This document shows, in pieces, positions 43,925 to 52,675 of a DNA stretch of 64,000 nt (the first letter of the stretch is position 1; each line of letters opens with the position of its first letter). The notes under the pieces were generated by a model. The model worked only from the letters and a program-made list of their open reading frames with translations, searched no databases and was not told where the DNA came from. The position numbers and the translations under genes are program-made. The DNA is taken from the NCBI GenBank assembly GCA_020160935.1, contig JAIUPL010000016.1, positions 87,390 to 151,389 on the forward strand, written 5' to 3'. This stretch comes from Bacteroidota bacterium. GTDB lineage: Bacteria; Bacteroidota; Bacteroidia; Chitinophagales; Saprospiraceae.

Positions 43925-44268
43925 AAACTGACAAGGGGAAGGGGGAAGGGGCAAGGGGCAAAGGGCAAGGGGCAAGGGCAAGGGGCAAGAGGCAAGAGGC
44001 AAGGGGCAAAGAGCAAGGGGCAAGAGGCAAGGGGCAAGAGGCAAGGGGCAAAGAGCAAGGGGCAAGAGGCAAGGGGCAAGAGGCAAAGGGCAAGGGGCAA
44101 GAGGCAAGGGGCAAAGAGCAAGGGGCAAGAGGCAAGAGGCAAGGGGCAAAGAGCAAGGGGCAAGAGGCAAATTTGATATTACTGCTCCCCCTTGCTCTTT
44201 GTCCCTTTGCCTCTTGCCCCTTGCTTCTTGCCTCTTGCCCCTTGCTTCTTGCCCCTTACCTCTCGCCC
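43925..44268. repeat. GGGGCAA/GAGGCAA/AGAGCAA heptamer array with inverted partner
   Basis: About 33 consecutive 7-base units from near 43935 to 44170, with unit variants GGGGCAA, GAGGCAA, AGAGCAA and AAGGCAA. After a short core (TTTGATATTACTGCTCC) the complementary TTGCCCC/TTGCCTC/TTGCTTC units run to about 44260, so the block is a palindrome with unequal arms. It separates two minus-strand genes, and the DUF3817 stop lies at its right end. The same units form the palindrome at 59077-59276. Confidence 0.95.
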
Positions 44269-44574
44269 TCACTTCTCCTCCGGCGCCAGCCATTTCCGGT
44301 CGGCGTAAAAATTGCCAAATGGAATCAGGGAAATCAGCAGGAGTTTCCAGGTTTTGCGGCCATCCCAGTTGCGTTCAATTTTTGCCTGGAAAACAAAAAG
44401 TACGTAGGTTACAAACAACAAACCATGAACGGTGCCGACAGCCCGTACTGCCTGCGGTTGGCCGTACATGTACTTTAATGGCATGGCAATAAAAAGGAGT
44501 ACAAGAAAAGATACGCCTTCTACAAAGGCAATAAGCCGGAGTCGGCCGAGGGCAGAAGTAAAAAAGTGCAACAT
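44269..44574 (-). CDS. DUF3817 small membrane protein
   Basis: 101 residues from ATG 44574. LRLIAFVEGVSFLVLLFIAM, PLKYMYGQPQAVRAVGTVHG and IPFGNFYADRKWL are the conserved DUF3817 blocks, with three membrane helices. The function of the family is unknown. It follows the cytochrome-B-like gene by 20 bp, so the two are probably one operon. The TGA stop is in the edge of the heptamer array. Confidence 0.88.
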   Translation of the reverse strand: MLHFFTSALGRLRLIAFVEGVSFLVLLFIAMPLKYMYGQPQAVRAVGTVHGLLFVTYVLFVFQAKIERNWDGRKTWKLLLISLIPFGNFYADRKWLAPEEK

Positions 44575-44594
44575 GCAAAAGAGTTTGAAAAGTG

Positions 44595-45047
44595 TCAAAA
44601 ACGCAACCAAGGCCGCTGGGCCAAAGGCGAGAACGGCCAGGGTATGGCCAGCAGAATAATCAGCAGCGCAAGGCCGTAGTATCGAAATACAACGCTGAAT
44701 TTTTTGCGGTCTTCCATGTCCCGCTTCACCAGTGCCGAACCAATCGTAATGAGTACAATGGCGGTTACCATCAGCCCGAAATGGATCAGTGAAAAGAACA
44801 AGGGGTCGCTCCATCGAAACGAACGCTCGGCCCAAAAGCCCTTTACCACCGGGCTTTCGATGTACATCCAGAAGCCCAGCAACAATTGGATGTGGGCAAG
44901 TATGGAAACAGTGCTGACGGCCATACGATCAGCCAAGCGGAATGGTCGGTCGAATCGGCGGCCCTCCCAGCCTGTAAAAACGGCCCATATCAATGCCGGC
45001 AAAATCAGCCAGCGCAAGCCACTGTGAAATAGCAACAGGTAGTACAT
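44595..45047 (-). CDS. Four-helix membrane protein of the small cytochrome-B-like family
   Basis: 150 residues from ATG 45047 (MYYLLLFHSGLRWLILPALI). Four hydrophobic segments contain His in LFHSGLRW, AHIQLLLGF and LIHFGLM. The C-terminus ALLIILLAIPWPF matches a Bacteroidota family often labelled cytochrome B, so two-haem ligation is possible but unproven. Upstream partner of the DUF3817 gene. Confidence 0.7.
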   Translation of the reverse strand: MYYLLLFHSGLRWLILPALIWAVFTGWEGRRFDRPFRLADRMAVSTVSILAHIQLLLGFWMYIESPVVKGFWAERSFRWSDPLFFSLIHFGLMVTAIVLITIGSALVKRDMEDRKKFSVVFRYYGLALLIILLAIPWPFSPLAQRPWLRF

Positions 45048-45128
45048 CCTGCAAAGGTGTGTGTTGTTGCAGTATGTTCGTTTCCCCAAACAGTAGGAAG
45101 CGGCAAAAATGACGAGACAGTGACGCCC

Positions 45129-46832
45129 TTATTTTCCTGCCAATTGCCGTGCGCGGGCCAGGTCGGCCTGCATCAATTGCGTATTGCCCATCATTTCGTG
45201 GATTTTCGCGCGGTTCTGATAGGAAATGGCCGCATCCGGCTTGATGGCGATCGTTTGATTGAAAGCCTCGAGTGCTTGTGGCAACTGGTTTTTGCGCATG
45301 TAAATCATGGCAATATTGTTCCAACTGACGGCGTCGGCCGTATCCAGCGTGACGTATTTGAGCAAATCGGCCAGGGCCAAATCCAGTTCTCCAGCCTGGG
45401 CATAGAGGCTGCCCCGGAATTTGTAGGCGTCGCGCTTGTTGGGGTCAATTTCAATGGCTCGTGTAAAATCCTGAATGGCTTCCTGCGGTCGTCCAATGTC
45501 GCCATACGCCACGCCACGCCCCAGAAACATCATGCCCTGGTGGTAGTAACCGTTGTCGATGGCATTAGAAATGACTGTTATGGAATCTTTCCAAATCCTG
45601 ATTTGGCGAAAACACAGCACAAATACGGCTGCAAACCAGATATAGGCGATCGTTTTGAGTGCGCCCGCATTGCCCGGGTAGCGCTGTTGCAATGCCTGCA
45701 AACCTTCTGCCAAAATGAAAAAGATGCCGATGCAGGCGATGTAGTTGTAGTGATCAGCGCAGAGTTCAAAGGTGCCCAAGGTGGCAAATGGCAACGCAAC
45801 GGCTATGTTGCTTATGAAAAACAGCAGTCCGATAGCCAGATAGGGCGCCACGCTGCGATAACGCCACGCAGCCCAGGCCAAAGCAGCCACCACGACCGGT
45901 GAGGCGAAGTATTGCCAGGGCAGTTGCCCGTCTATTTTGTCGAAGGAATAGTAAACATTCAGTTTCAGCGGCACCAGCATTTTCCAGATGTAAAACAGCG
46001 GTGCGTAGCACACCAGCAACACGCGCTCCAGCGCTGTGTAGCCGTTTACATTGGTGCCAACAATGGTGCCCGCCTGTTCGCGGGAGTAAATCGTCAGCAG
46101 ACCAAAACCGAGTGCAATCAGGAAAAAAGGCACATAGGCGCCCCACTGCTGTATGCGGGTCAGGCGTTGCGGTTTTTTCCACCAGTCCAGAATGATCAGG
46201 GTGAGCGGCACGGTCACCGCAGCACTTTTGGCCAGACAAGCGAGCACAAACATGCCCAGCGCCAGTGCGTACGAGCGGTAACGGGCTGGCCGGTCGGCTG
46301 CATAATCCAGGTAAAACGTAAATGCCAGCAGGCTGAACATGGAATACAGCGGCGTACTGAAACCGGCTATCCAGGCGACCGATTCTACCTGAATGGGGTG
46401 AATGGCAAACAGAATGGCAATAGGCAAAATCAGGCTTTGGCGCACTTCCAGTTTCACCAGCAGGCGGTACACCAGCCAGGTGTTGAACGTGTGTACCAAC
46501 AGGCTGAGCAGGTGGTAGGTCAGCGCATTTTCTTTGCCCAGCATATACGCAAACGCATACCCGATCCAGGTGAGTGGCGCGTACATGCCCAGGTTAAAAT
46601 GGTTGAACACGGATGTCAACGAAAAATTCGTCACCACGGGGTTGTCGGTGGTTGATGCGTGGTCGTCGATGCCAGTCATGGCATTGTTCAGGCCAGTGGC
46701 AAACATCAGAAAGGCCAGGATGACCGGCACCCAAATGGCCCAGCGGTTCCAGTCGATGGGTTCCGCCGTTGCTGCTACGGTGCGCGAAGGACGAGCAACG
46801 GGTGCATTCCTTTTTTGAATTTTCTTTGCCAC
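45129..46832 (-). CDS. TMTC-like membrane glycosyltransferase-fold protein with C-terminal TPRs
   Basis: 567 residues. About eleven membrane helices (45-420) with the GT-C-like luminal motifs ENALTYHLLSLLVHTFNTW and FAIHPIQVESVAWIAG, typical of the TMTC/DUF1736 group, then about four TPRs (430-560; AIQDFTRAIEIDPNKRDAY, ALEAFNQTIAIKPDAAISY). Eukaryotic TMTC proteins are O-mannosyltransferases; bacterial members may glycosylate exported proteins, but this is not shown. The N-terminus is Lys-rich without a signal peptide. Upstream of the gene is the REP-like array. Confidence 0.8.
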   Translation of the reverse strand: MAKKIQKRNAPVARPSRTVAATAEPIDWNRWAIWVPVILAFLMFATGLNNAMTGIDDHASTTDNPVVTNFSLTSVFNHFNLGMYAPLTWIGYAFAYMLGKENALTYHLLSLLVHTFNTWLVYRLLVKLEVRQSLILPIAILFAIHPIQVESVAWIAGFSTPLYSMFSLLAFTFYLDYAADRPARYRSYALALGMFVLACLAKSAAVTVPLTLIILDWWKKPQRLTRIQQWGAYVPFFLIALGFGLLTIYSREQAGTIVGTNVNGYTALERVLLVCYAPLFYIWKMLVPLKLNVYYSFDKIDGQLPWQYFASPVVVAALAWAAWRYRSVAPYLAIGLLFFISNIAVALPFATLGTFELCADHYNYIACIGIFFILAEGLQALQQRYPGNAGALKTIAYIWFAAVFVLCFRQIRIWKDSITVISNAIDNGYYHQGMMFLGRGVAYGDIGRPQEAIQDFTRAIEIDPNKRDAYKFRGSLYAQAGELDLALADLLKYVTLDTADAVSWNNIAMIYMRKNQLPQALEAFNQTIAIKPDAAISYQNRAKIHEMMGNTQLMQADLARARQLAGK

Positions 46833-46863
46833 TGTATTACCCTGATTATTTTGTCGTTGTTTT

Positions 46864-47093
46864 CCCAGGGCGTTGCCCTGGTGGATTGTTTCGTTGTTTC
46901 CCCAGGGCGTTGCCGTGGTGGATTGTTTCGTTGTTTCCCCAGGGCGTTGCCGTGGCGGATTGTTTCATTGTTTCCCCAGGGCGTTGCCCTGGGCTATTGA
47001 ATACGCCCTTTCAGGGCTATTTTATGCCAATTGCCGCTTGCCTTTTAAAATTTGTCTCTCACACCTCTCACTCTCTCACTCTCTCACCTCTAA
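46864..47093. repeat. 37-bp REP-like array followed by a GTGAGAG tract
   Basis: Four copies start at 46864, 46901, 46938 and 46975 (exact 37-bp period): CCCAGGGCGTTGCC then TGGTGGATTGTTTCGTTG. The last is followed by GGGCTATTGAATACGCCCTTTCAGGGC, the REP-like pair also present at 31970-32150 in the other direction, and by the TCTCACTCTCTCAC tract that supplies the stop region of thiL. Confidence 0.92.
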
Positions 47094-48109
47094 AAATGCG
47101 TCCACCCCTGCGCTTTCAGCACATGCAAATTGCCGCCTTTTGTGTTCAGTTTGATGCCGTCTTTAGGGTCAAGAATTTCACCGGCGATATAGATTTCGGG
47201 TAAAAAACGAACCTTTTCCACATCGTTAGGATCGATGGTGAACAATAGTTCATAGTCTTCACCGCCATTCAGGGCGCAGGTGATCGGGTCGAGTTTGAAT
47301 TTCAGGGCCAGCAGTTCCGCATCCGGGTGAATGGGCACCCCGCTTTCTTCTATCAGGGCCCCTACCCCGCTTTGTTTACAGATATGGAATATTTCGGAAG
47401 CCAGGCCGTCGGAAATATCGATCATGGAGGTGGGTTTGAGGCCAATTTTCCGGAAGGTTTCGATCAGGTCACGACGCGCTTCGGGTTTCAGTTGTCTACC
47501 GATGGCATATTGCTGGTCTTCCAGGTTGGGTTGCACATCCGGATTTTCCTGCCAGATTTGTTTTTCCCGTTCCAGCAATTGCAGTCCGAGGTATGCTGCG
47601 CCAAGGTCTCCCGTGATGCAGATCAGATCGCCGACTCGTGCGCCATTTCGGTATGTAAGCAGGTCTTTTTCCCCCTGACCAATAGCGGTGATGCTGATGA
47701 CCATACCTTTGGGAGAGGACGTGGTATCGCCGCCCACCAGATCGACGCCATAGGTTTCGCAGGCGGCCCGAATACCGGCATACAGTTCGTCGAGGGCTTC
47801 TACGGAATAGCGGTTGGAAATGGCGATGGAAACGGTGATTTGCTTCGGAAAAGCATTCATGGCGTAGATGTCCGACAAATTCACCACCACCGATTTGTAG
47901 CCGAGGTGTTTGAGCGGCGTGTAGGCCAGGTCGAAATGAATACCTTCCACCAGCATATCGGTGCTTACCACAGTACAAAAACTGCCGTTGTCGATGACCG
48001 CTGCATCGTCGCCCACGCCTTTGAGGGAGGAGGGCTGCTGGAGGACAAAATTGCCGGTCAGGTGGTCTATCAGGCCGAATTCACCCAGGGTGTTTACGTC
48101 CGTACGCAT
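47090..48109 (-). CDS. thiL: Thiamine-monophosphate kinase
   Basis: 339 residues, AIRS/PurM fold. GEFGLIDHLT, the Mg/ATP-binding GVGDDAAVID and VSTDMLVEGIHFD, NLSDIYAMNAFPKQ, DLVGGDTTSSP, MIDISDGLASE and NGGEDYELLFT are all ThiL signatures. It makes thiamine diphosphate from the monophosphate. It follows lpxD by 34 bp on the same strand, an operon without functional link. The C-terminal stop lies at the edge of a GTGAGAG tract. Confidence 0.96.
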   Translation of the reverse strand: MRTDVNTLGEFGLIDHLTGNFVLQQPSSLKGVGDDAAVIDNGSFCTVVSTDMLVEGIHFDLAYTPLKHLGYKSVVVNLSDIYAMNAFPKQITVSIAISNRYSVEALDELYAGIRAACETYGVDLVGGDTTSSPKGMVISITAIGQGEKDLLTYRNGARVGDLICITGDLGAAYLGLQLLEREKQIWQENPDVQPNLEDQQYAIGRQLKPEARRDLIETFRKIGLKPTSMIDISDGLASEIFHICKQSGVGALIEESGVPIHPDAELLALKFKLDPITCALNGGEDYELLFTIDPNDVEKVRFLPEIYIAGEILDPKDGIKLNTKGGNLHVLKAQGWTHF

Positions 48110-48143
48110 GTGTTTCTTTGCTATTTTTGGTAATGCAGGGCAA

Positions 48144-49199
48144 TCAGGTAGCAGAATTTTGCTCCTCGATTTCTTTCAGTTTTTTCTCTAATTGCACCAG
48201 TTTACGCTGCAGATCGGGCAATTGTTTGAATACAATATGCGCCCGGATAAAATCCTTGTAGCCGATGGCCGGGCTGCCGAACAAAGCCGTATTGGGTTCC
48301 GAAACGCTGGAAGCCAGGCCACTCTGAGCCTGAATACGGGTGCCGTCGGCAATGCTGATATGGCCGGAAAAACCAACCTGGCCTCCTACCTGCACATGGT
48401 CGCCGAGGTGGGTACTGCCCGCAACGCCCACCTGGGCTGCCAGGGCCGCATTTTTTCCTACCTCTACATTGTGCGCAATATGGATAAGGTTGTCGAGTTT
48501 GGCGCCCTGCCGGATGATCGTGCTGCCCAGGGCGGCGCGGTCGATACAGGTGCAGGCGCCTACTTCCACATAATCTTCCAGAATGACATTGCCCACCTGC
48601 GGTATTTTTTTCCAACTTTTATCTTCTTGCTGGGCAAAACCGAACCCGTCGGCGCCTATGACAGCGTTGGCATGCAACGAACAATTATTGCCGATGATGC
48701 AGTCGAAATGAATCTTTACCCCGGGGTAAATACGGCAATTGTCGCCGATGCGAGCGTTGCGACCGATGTATACCTGCGGATAAATGACACAATTATTGCC
48801 GATCACAGCCCCCTCTTCAATCACCACATACGCGCCAACGCTGGTACCCAACCCGATTTTTGCCAGTTTGTGTATGGCGGCTTCTCCTGCAACGGCAGTG
48901 CCATTGGCGCCGTTGTTGGCGCCGTCGAATTTTTGAAGCAACAGGGCCAGGCTGCTCCGTACGTCATCTACACGAATGAGGGTGCATCGAACAGGTTGAG
49001 AAGGTTTGAATGCTCTGTGTACCAGCAAAATAGATGCTTTGGTCGTGTAAGCGTATGATTCGTATTTGACATTGTCGAGAAATGCAAAATCACCTTCACC
49101 CGCCTCTTCAATACGGGCAGGTCGGTACACGGTAGCATTTGGATCGCCATCAAGCGAGCCGTCCAGGAGTTGCGCTAATTGAGCGGCAGTAACTTTCAT
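48144..49199 (-). CDS. lpxD: UDP-3-O-acylglucosamine N-acyltransferase
   Basis: 351 residues from ATG 49199 ([20 protein letters not shown]); the frame is open 72 bp further upstream without support. After the uridine-binding N-domain, hexapeptide repeats run from about 110 to 320 ([36 protein letters not shown] with the catalytic His, [12 protein letters not shown]). It adds the N-linked hydroxy-acyl chain in lipid A synthesis. A -7 element TACCTTTG lies on the minus strand at 49258-49251, about 50 bp upstream, with a weak -33. Confidence 0.96.
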   Translation of the reverse strand: MKVTAAQLAQLLDGSLDGDPNATVYRPARIEEAGEGDFAFLDNVKYESYAYTTKASILLVHRAFKPSQPVRCTLIRVDDVRSSLALLLQKFDGANNGANGTAVAGEAAIHKLAKIGLGTSVGAYVVIEEGAVIGNNCVIYPQVYIGRNARIGDNCRIYPGVKIHFDCIIGNNCSLHANAVIGADGFGFAQQEDKSWKKIPQVGNVILEDYVEVGACTCIDRAALGSTIIRQGAKLDNLIHIAHNVEVGKNAALAAQVGVAGSTHLGDHVQVGGQVGFSGHISIADGTRIQAQSGLASSVSEPNTALFGSPAIGYKDFIRAHIVFKQLPDLQRKLVQLEKKLKEIEEQNSAT

Positions 49200-49272
49200 G
49201 CCGGATGAGAATGGCAGGGCTGTGAGACTAAAACGGATTGGGGTATCGGGCAAAGGTAGACATTTTTGCATA

Positions 49273-49419
49273 TTGGTTATCAGTTATCAGTTATTGGTTA
49301 TCAGGGGTGGTAAGGGAGCATCCGTATCAATGCCCGGCCTCACAAAAATGAATGCAGGCATTGATACGGATGCTCCCTTACCACCCCTGATAACCAATAA
49401 CCAATAACCGATAACTAAT
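49273..49419. repeat. About 60-bp-arm palindrome of GGTTATC/AGTTATC heptamers
   Basis: Arms 49273-49333 and 49359-49419. The outer part is heptamers (GGTTATC, AGTTATC, AGTTATT, GGTTATC) that have drifted between arms; the inner part AGGGGTGGTAAGGGAGCATC plus CGTATCAATGCC is perfectly complementary. The right arm abuts the xthA stop codon; the left arm begins just upstream of the lpxD promoter. Confidence 0.95.
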
Positions 49420-50187
49420 TCACAGGTCGATCACCATTTTCACAGGACAATGGTCGGAATGCAGCACATCGGTCAACTGCCGAACGCTGACGATTTTATC
49501 CGCAATATTGTCTGTAACGCACTGGTAATCGATACGCCAGCCTTTGTTGTTACCCCGGGCACCGGCGCGAAAACTCCACCAACTGTATTCCACCACGTCG
49601 GGATTGCGATAGCGAAATGCATCTTTAAAGCCACTTTCGAGCCAGCGGGTCATCCAGGCGCGTTCTTCCGGGAGGAATCCGCTGCTGTTTTTGTTGCCTT
49701 TCGGGTCGTGGATGTCTATTTCGTTGTGGGCAATGTTGTAGTCGCCGACAATGATCAGTTGTGGCCGTTCTTTTTTCAATTCCTGTACGTATCCAAGAAA
49801 ATCGTCGAGGAATTTCATTTTAAAACCCTGCCGTGCATCGCCGGTAGTGCCCGAAGGGAAATAGCAGTTCAGCAGGGTCCAGTCGCCAAAATCAGTGCGC
49901 AGAATCCTGCCCTCCAGGTCGTAATCGCTTATACCACAGCCCGTTACAATTTGATCCGGGTCCGTTTTGGAAAAAGTAGCGACCCCGCTGTAACCCTTTT
50001 TTTGCGCTGAAAACCAGCAATGGCGATACCCCAGTGCTTCGAGTTCGAGCACCGGCACATCTGACACCAGTGCCTTGATTTCCTGAAGGCACACGATATC
50101 AGGCTTTTCCGTATCGAGCCATTCCCAGAATCCTTTAGAAATGGCTGAACGAATGCCGTTGACGTTGTAGGAGATGATGTTTAACAT
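49420..50187 (-). CDS. xthA: Exodeoxyribonuclease III
   Basis: 255 residues from ATG 50187 (MLNIISYNVNGIRSAISKGF). Endonuclease/exonuclease/phosphatase fold: CLQEIKAL (metal Glu), GVATFSK, VGDYNIAHNEIDIHD, and the C-terminal YQCVTDNIADKI ... LHSDHCPVKM with the catalytic Asp-His. It repairs abasic sites and 3' blocks in DNA. It lies between two palindromes. Confidence 0.95.
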   Translation of the reverse strand: MLNIISYNVNGIRSAISKGFWEWLDTEKPDIVCLQEIKALVSDVPVLELEALGYRHCWFSAQKKGYSGVATFSKTDPDQIVTGCGISDYDLEGRILRTDFGDWTLLNCYFPSGTTGDARQGFKMKFLDDFLGYVQELKKERPQLIIVGDYNIAHNEIDIHDPKGNKNSSGFLPEERAWMTRWLESGFKDAFRYRNPDVVEYSWWSFRAGARGNNKGWRIDYQCVTDNIADKIVSVRQLTDVLHSDHCPVKMVIDL

Positions 50188-50203
50188 AGATGTCATGAAT
50201 GAC

Positions 50204-50321
50204 AGTCGTAAGTCCTGAGTCCTGAGTCCGTAGAGTTGACCACCTTACTTTGGAATCTACATATAAGAACACCAAAGTAAGGTGGTCAACTCTACAGACT
50301 CAGGACTCAGGACTTACGACT
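50204..50321. repeat. 50-bp-arm palindrome of AGTCCTG heptamers (same outer part as 16129)
   Basis: Arms 50204-50253 and 50272-50321, one mismatch (CCGTAGAG against CTGTAGAG). The outer heptamers AGTCGTA, AGTCCTG, AGTCCTG and AGTCCGT are identical to the element at the porE-like gene, but the inner core (AGTTGACCACCTTACTTTGG) is different. It lies between the pyrH stop and the xthA start. Confidence 0.95.
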
Positions 50322-50327
50322 CAGGAC

Positions 50328-51044
50328 TTATCCTTGTACCAGCGTTCCCACCTGTTCTCCGAGCACAATGCCGCGCAGGTTGTCGGGCTGGTGAATATCA
50401 AATACGATGATTGGCATGTTGTTCTCGGCGCAGAGCGTAAAGGCCGTCATATCCATGACTTCAAGACCGAGGCTGATGACACGCGCGAAGGTGAGTTTGT
50501 CAAACTTCACAGCCATCGGGTCTTTTTCCGGATCGGCGGAGTAGATACCGTCGACGCGGGTGCCTTTCAGGATGACATCGGCCTTGATTTCGTTGGCACG
50601 TAGTGCGGCAGCGCTGTCGGTGGTAAAAAACGGATTGCCGGTGCCCGCGGCGCAGATCACCACGCGGCCTTTTTCCAGGTGGCGAATGGCGCGGCGACGG
50701 ATGTAGGGTTCGGCAACGCTTTCCATTTTCAGGGCAGTCATCAGGCGCGTTTGTACGCCGATACTTTCCAGGGCACTTTGCAGGGCCAGGCCGTTGATCA
50801 CGGTGGCCAGCATGCCCATGTAGTCGCCCGTTACACCTTCAATGCCGGCGCCTTCCGACTGAATACCGCGGAATATGTTGCCGCCGCCGATGACTACGGC
50901 GATTTCAGCGCCCATTTCGCGCAACTCTCTGATTTGCAGGGCATAGTGCTGCAACATATCGGCAGCAATTCCAAATTTTTGTGGCCCCATCAGGCTCTCA
51001 CCTGAAAGTTTCAGCAGAATGCGCCGGTATTTTAATTCGCTCAT
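50328..51044 (-). CDS. pyrH: UMP kinase
   Basis: 238 residues from ATG 51044 ([20 protein letters not shown]), the conserved amino-acid-kinase start. [31 protein letters not shown] and [20 protein letters not shown] are PyrH signatures. It makes UDP from UMP as a hexamer. In many bacteria it neighbours tsf and frr; these are not here. Confidence 0.96.
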   Translation of the reverse strand: MSELKYRRILLKLSGESLMGPQKFGIAADMLQHYALQIRELREMGAEIAVVIGGGNIFRGIQSEGAGIEGVTGDYMGMLATVINGLALQSALESIGVQTRLMTALKMESVAEPYIRRRAIRHLEKGRVVICAAGTGNPFFTTDSAAALRANEIKADVILKGTRVDGIYSADPEKDPMAVKFDKLTFARVISLGLEVMDMTAFTLCAENNMPIIVFDIHQPDNLRGIVLGEQVGTLVQG

Positions 51045-51158
51045 AAAATGTCTGGATTTGGATGCTTTGGTAACTGAAGGATTCGCTCCTGCAAAGGTCA
51101 AAAAAAAGTGCCATGCCCGGTACAGGCCGACACTTTTTATGACAAAAAAATCAGTTTA

Positions 51159-51470
51159 ACATGAGACATCCCGAATTTTGGCCAAAGCCAGGGTTCGGAA
51201 TCTTGTTTTTTGGAGGTTGTTTCCTAAAGATTTCCCGTAGAGTATTTTCCCGCAGAGTATTTTCCCGCAGAACTCGCAGATTTACCCGCAGAACTCGCAG
51301 AATGTAGAGTACACCGTGTACTCGATATGAAGAAGTAGGTGTACTCTACATTCTGCGAGTTCTGCGGGTAAATCTGCGAGTTCTGCGGGAAAATACTCTA
51401 CGGGAAAATACTCTACGCGATCAGTTTGGGCAGGAAAAATTCCGAACCAAAATTCGGGATGAACTCATGT
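51159..51470. repeat. Nested 310-bp inverted repeat (GTAGAGT/CGCAGAACT words)
   Basis: Outer arms near 51161-51183 and 51448-51470 share ATCCCGAATTTTGG; inner arms 51236-51314 and 51338-51420 are about 80 bp and nearly perfect. They are made of TTTTCCCGCAGAGTA, CCCGCAGAACTCGCAG and two GTAGAGT words. It is the largest hairpin of the window, in the 530-bp gap between the MauG-like stop and the pyrH start. Nothing coding was seen there (51471-51577 included). Confidence 0.95.
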
Positions 51471-51577
51471 TGCATCTGTGAAAATCCGCCTGATCCATTT
51501 TGCGATCCTTCTACAAGAGGAGTAGCCAAACAAATGTTTTGCGTTGGACGCCGGTTAACCATTTGAATTACACGCCC

Positions 51578-52630
51578 TTACTTCTGAAAACGCTCATCGT
51601 TGATAAACTCCTGATCGGTCAGCGTTTGCAAAAAAGCCAGGATAGCCTGTTTTTCATCTGTCGTAAGCGGGATACCGAGTTGTCCGTTTTGCTTGAGCAG
51701 CGGATCGAGCGTGGGCGAATCTTTTACGCCGGAAGCGTAGTGATCCAGTATGGCTTCCAGGGTTTTGAATTTCCCGTTGTGCATATAAGGGCCCGTGAGC
51801 GCCACATTTCGCAGACTGGGCACCCTGAATTTTCCGATGTCTTCAGGCAGGGAACTCACCTCGTTTCTGCCCCGGTCGAGTGTAAAATTGTCGAGAATAC
51901 CGTTGTTTCGATAAGAGTGATCGGTAAACAGGTCAGTAGCATGACAAGCAGCGCATTTTTGCTGAAACACCTGCAATCCTGCAAGTTCCTGCTGGCTCAT
52001 GTCGCCGCCGGCTTCATGGCGCACGTAGTGGTCGTAGCGGCTATTGGCACTCACCAGCATCGACATAAACTGCGCCAATGCCTGTAGCATGTGCGGTCCG
52101 GTCACACTGTCTTCTCCCGGAAATGCCTCGCGGAACAGCGCCGGATATTGTTTGCTTCGGTTTAGTTTGGCGACCACATGCGGCGGGCTTTCGTCCATTT
52201 CCACCGGATTGGTAATGGCATTGAGCGGAATCAAATCCAGTTGACCAACCCCGCCATCCCAGAAATAACTGGTCTGCCAAATCAGGTTTTGAACGGGCAG
52301 GGCATTGCGGCGGCCGAACAGCCCGTCGATGCCGTGGCTGGTAGCGTGCTGAGGATGGCTGAAAGCCGAAAATGAAATATGACAATCCGCACAGGCAATC
52401 GTGCTGTCGCGGCTCATGATGGGATCGTAAAAAAGTTTGCGGCCCAGTTCGAACCCGGCAGTCGTTACCGGATTTTGGGAAAGGTCGTAAGCAGGCGCCG
52501 GAAAATTGGACGGTTGAAAAACTTCGTAAGATGGTTCGTCTTTTTTGCAGGAAAAAACCAGCAAGACAGATAAAATGCTCAGTATCAGCCCTTTGCTGAG
52601 GACTGGTGTTATGGAAAAATCAGGTTGCAT
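51578..52630 (-). CDS. Di-haem cytochrome c peroxidase of the MauG/MbnH family (lipoprotein)
   Basis: 350 residues. A lipobox follows the hydrophobic signal (LSVLLVFSCKK). Two c-type haem sites are CADCH (about 79-83) and CAACH (about 231-235). Other family features are GRKLFYDPIMSRD, AFSHPQHATSHGIDG, GRRNALPVQN and the C-terminal RVPSLRNVALTGPYMHNGKF. Bacterial peroxidases of this shape reduce H2O2; the MbnH subgroup instead oxidises a Trp of its partner MbnP. The MbnP-like gene 2.4 kb upstream on the same strand favours the second role. Periplasmic or outer-membrane anchored. Confidence 0.9.
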   Translation of the reverse strand: MQPDFSITPVLSKGLILSILSVLLVFSCKKDEPSYEVFQPSNFPAPAYDLSQNPVTTAGFELGRKLFYDPIMSRDSTIACADCHISFSAFSHPQHATSHGIDGLFGRRNALPVQNLIWQTSYFWDGGVGQLDLIPLNAITNPVEMDESPPHVVAKLNRSKQYPALFREAFPGEDSVTGPHMLQALAQFMSMLVSANSRYDHYVRHEAGGDMSQQELAGLQVFQQKCAACHATDLFTDHSYRNNGILDNFTLDRGRNEVSSLPEDIGKFRVPSLRNVALTGPYMHNGKFKTLEAILDHYASGVKDSPTLDPLLKQNGQLGIPLTTDEKQAILAFLQTLTDQEFINDERFQK

Positions 52631-52675
52631 ACAACATAGTTCATTCGTGGCACTTAATGTCGGTGTACGCTACGC

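Noticed and set aside
43925..44170. CRISPR-like array
   Set aside because: Units are 7 bases without spacers, and no cas genes are present; it is a short tandem repeat.
43892..44293. 400-base upstream extension of the methyltransferase frame (Leu/Pro/Cys-rich)
   Set aside because: The extension is a six-frame-open consequence of the stop-free heptamer array, with repeated LPLAPCP-type residues; the family start is MELSEAITL at 43891.
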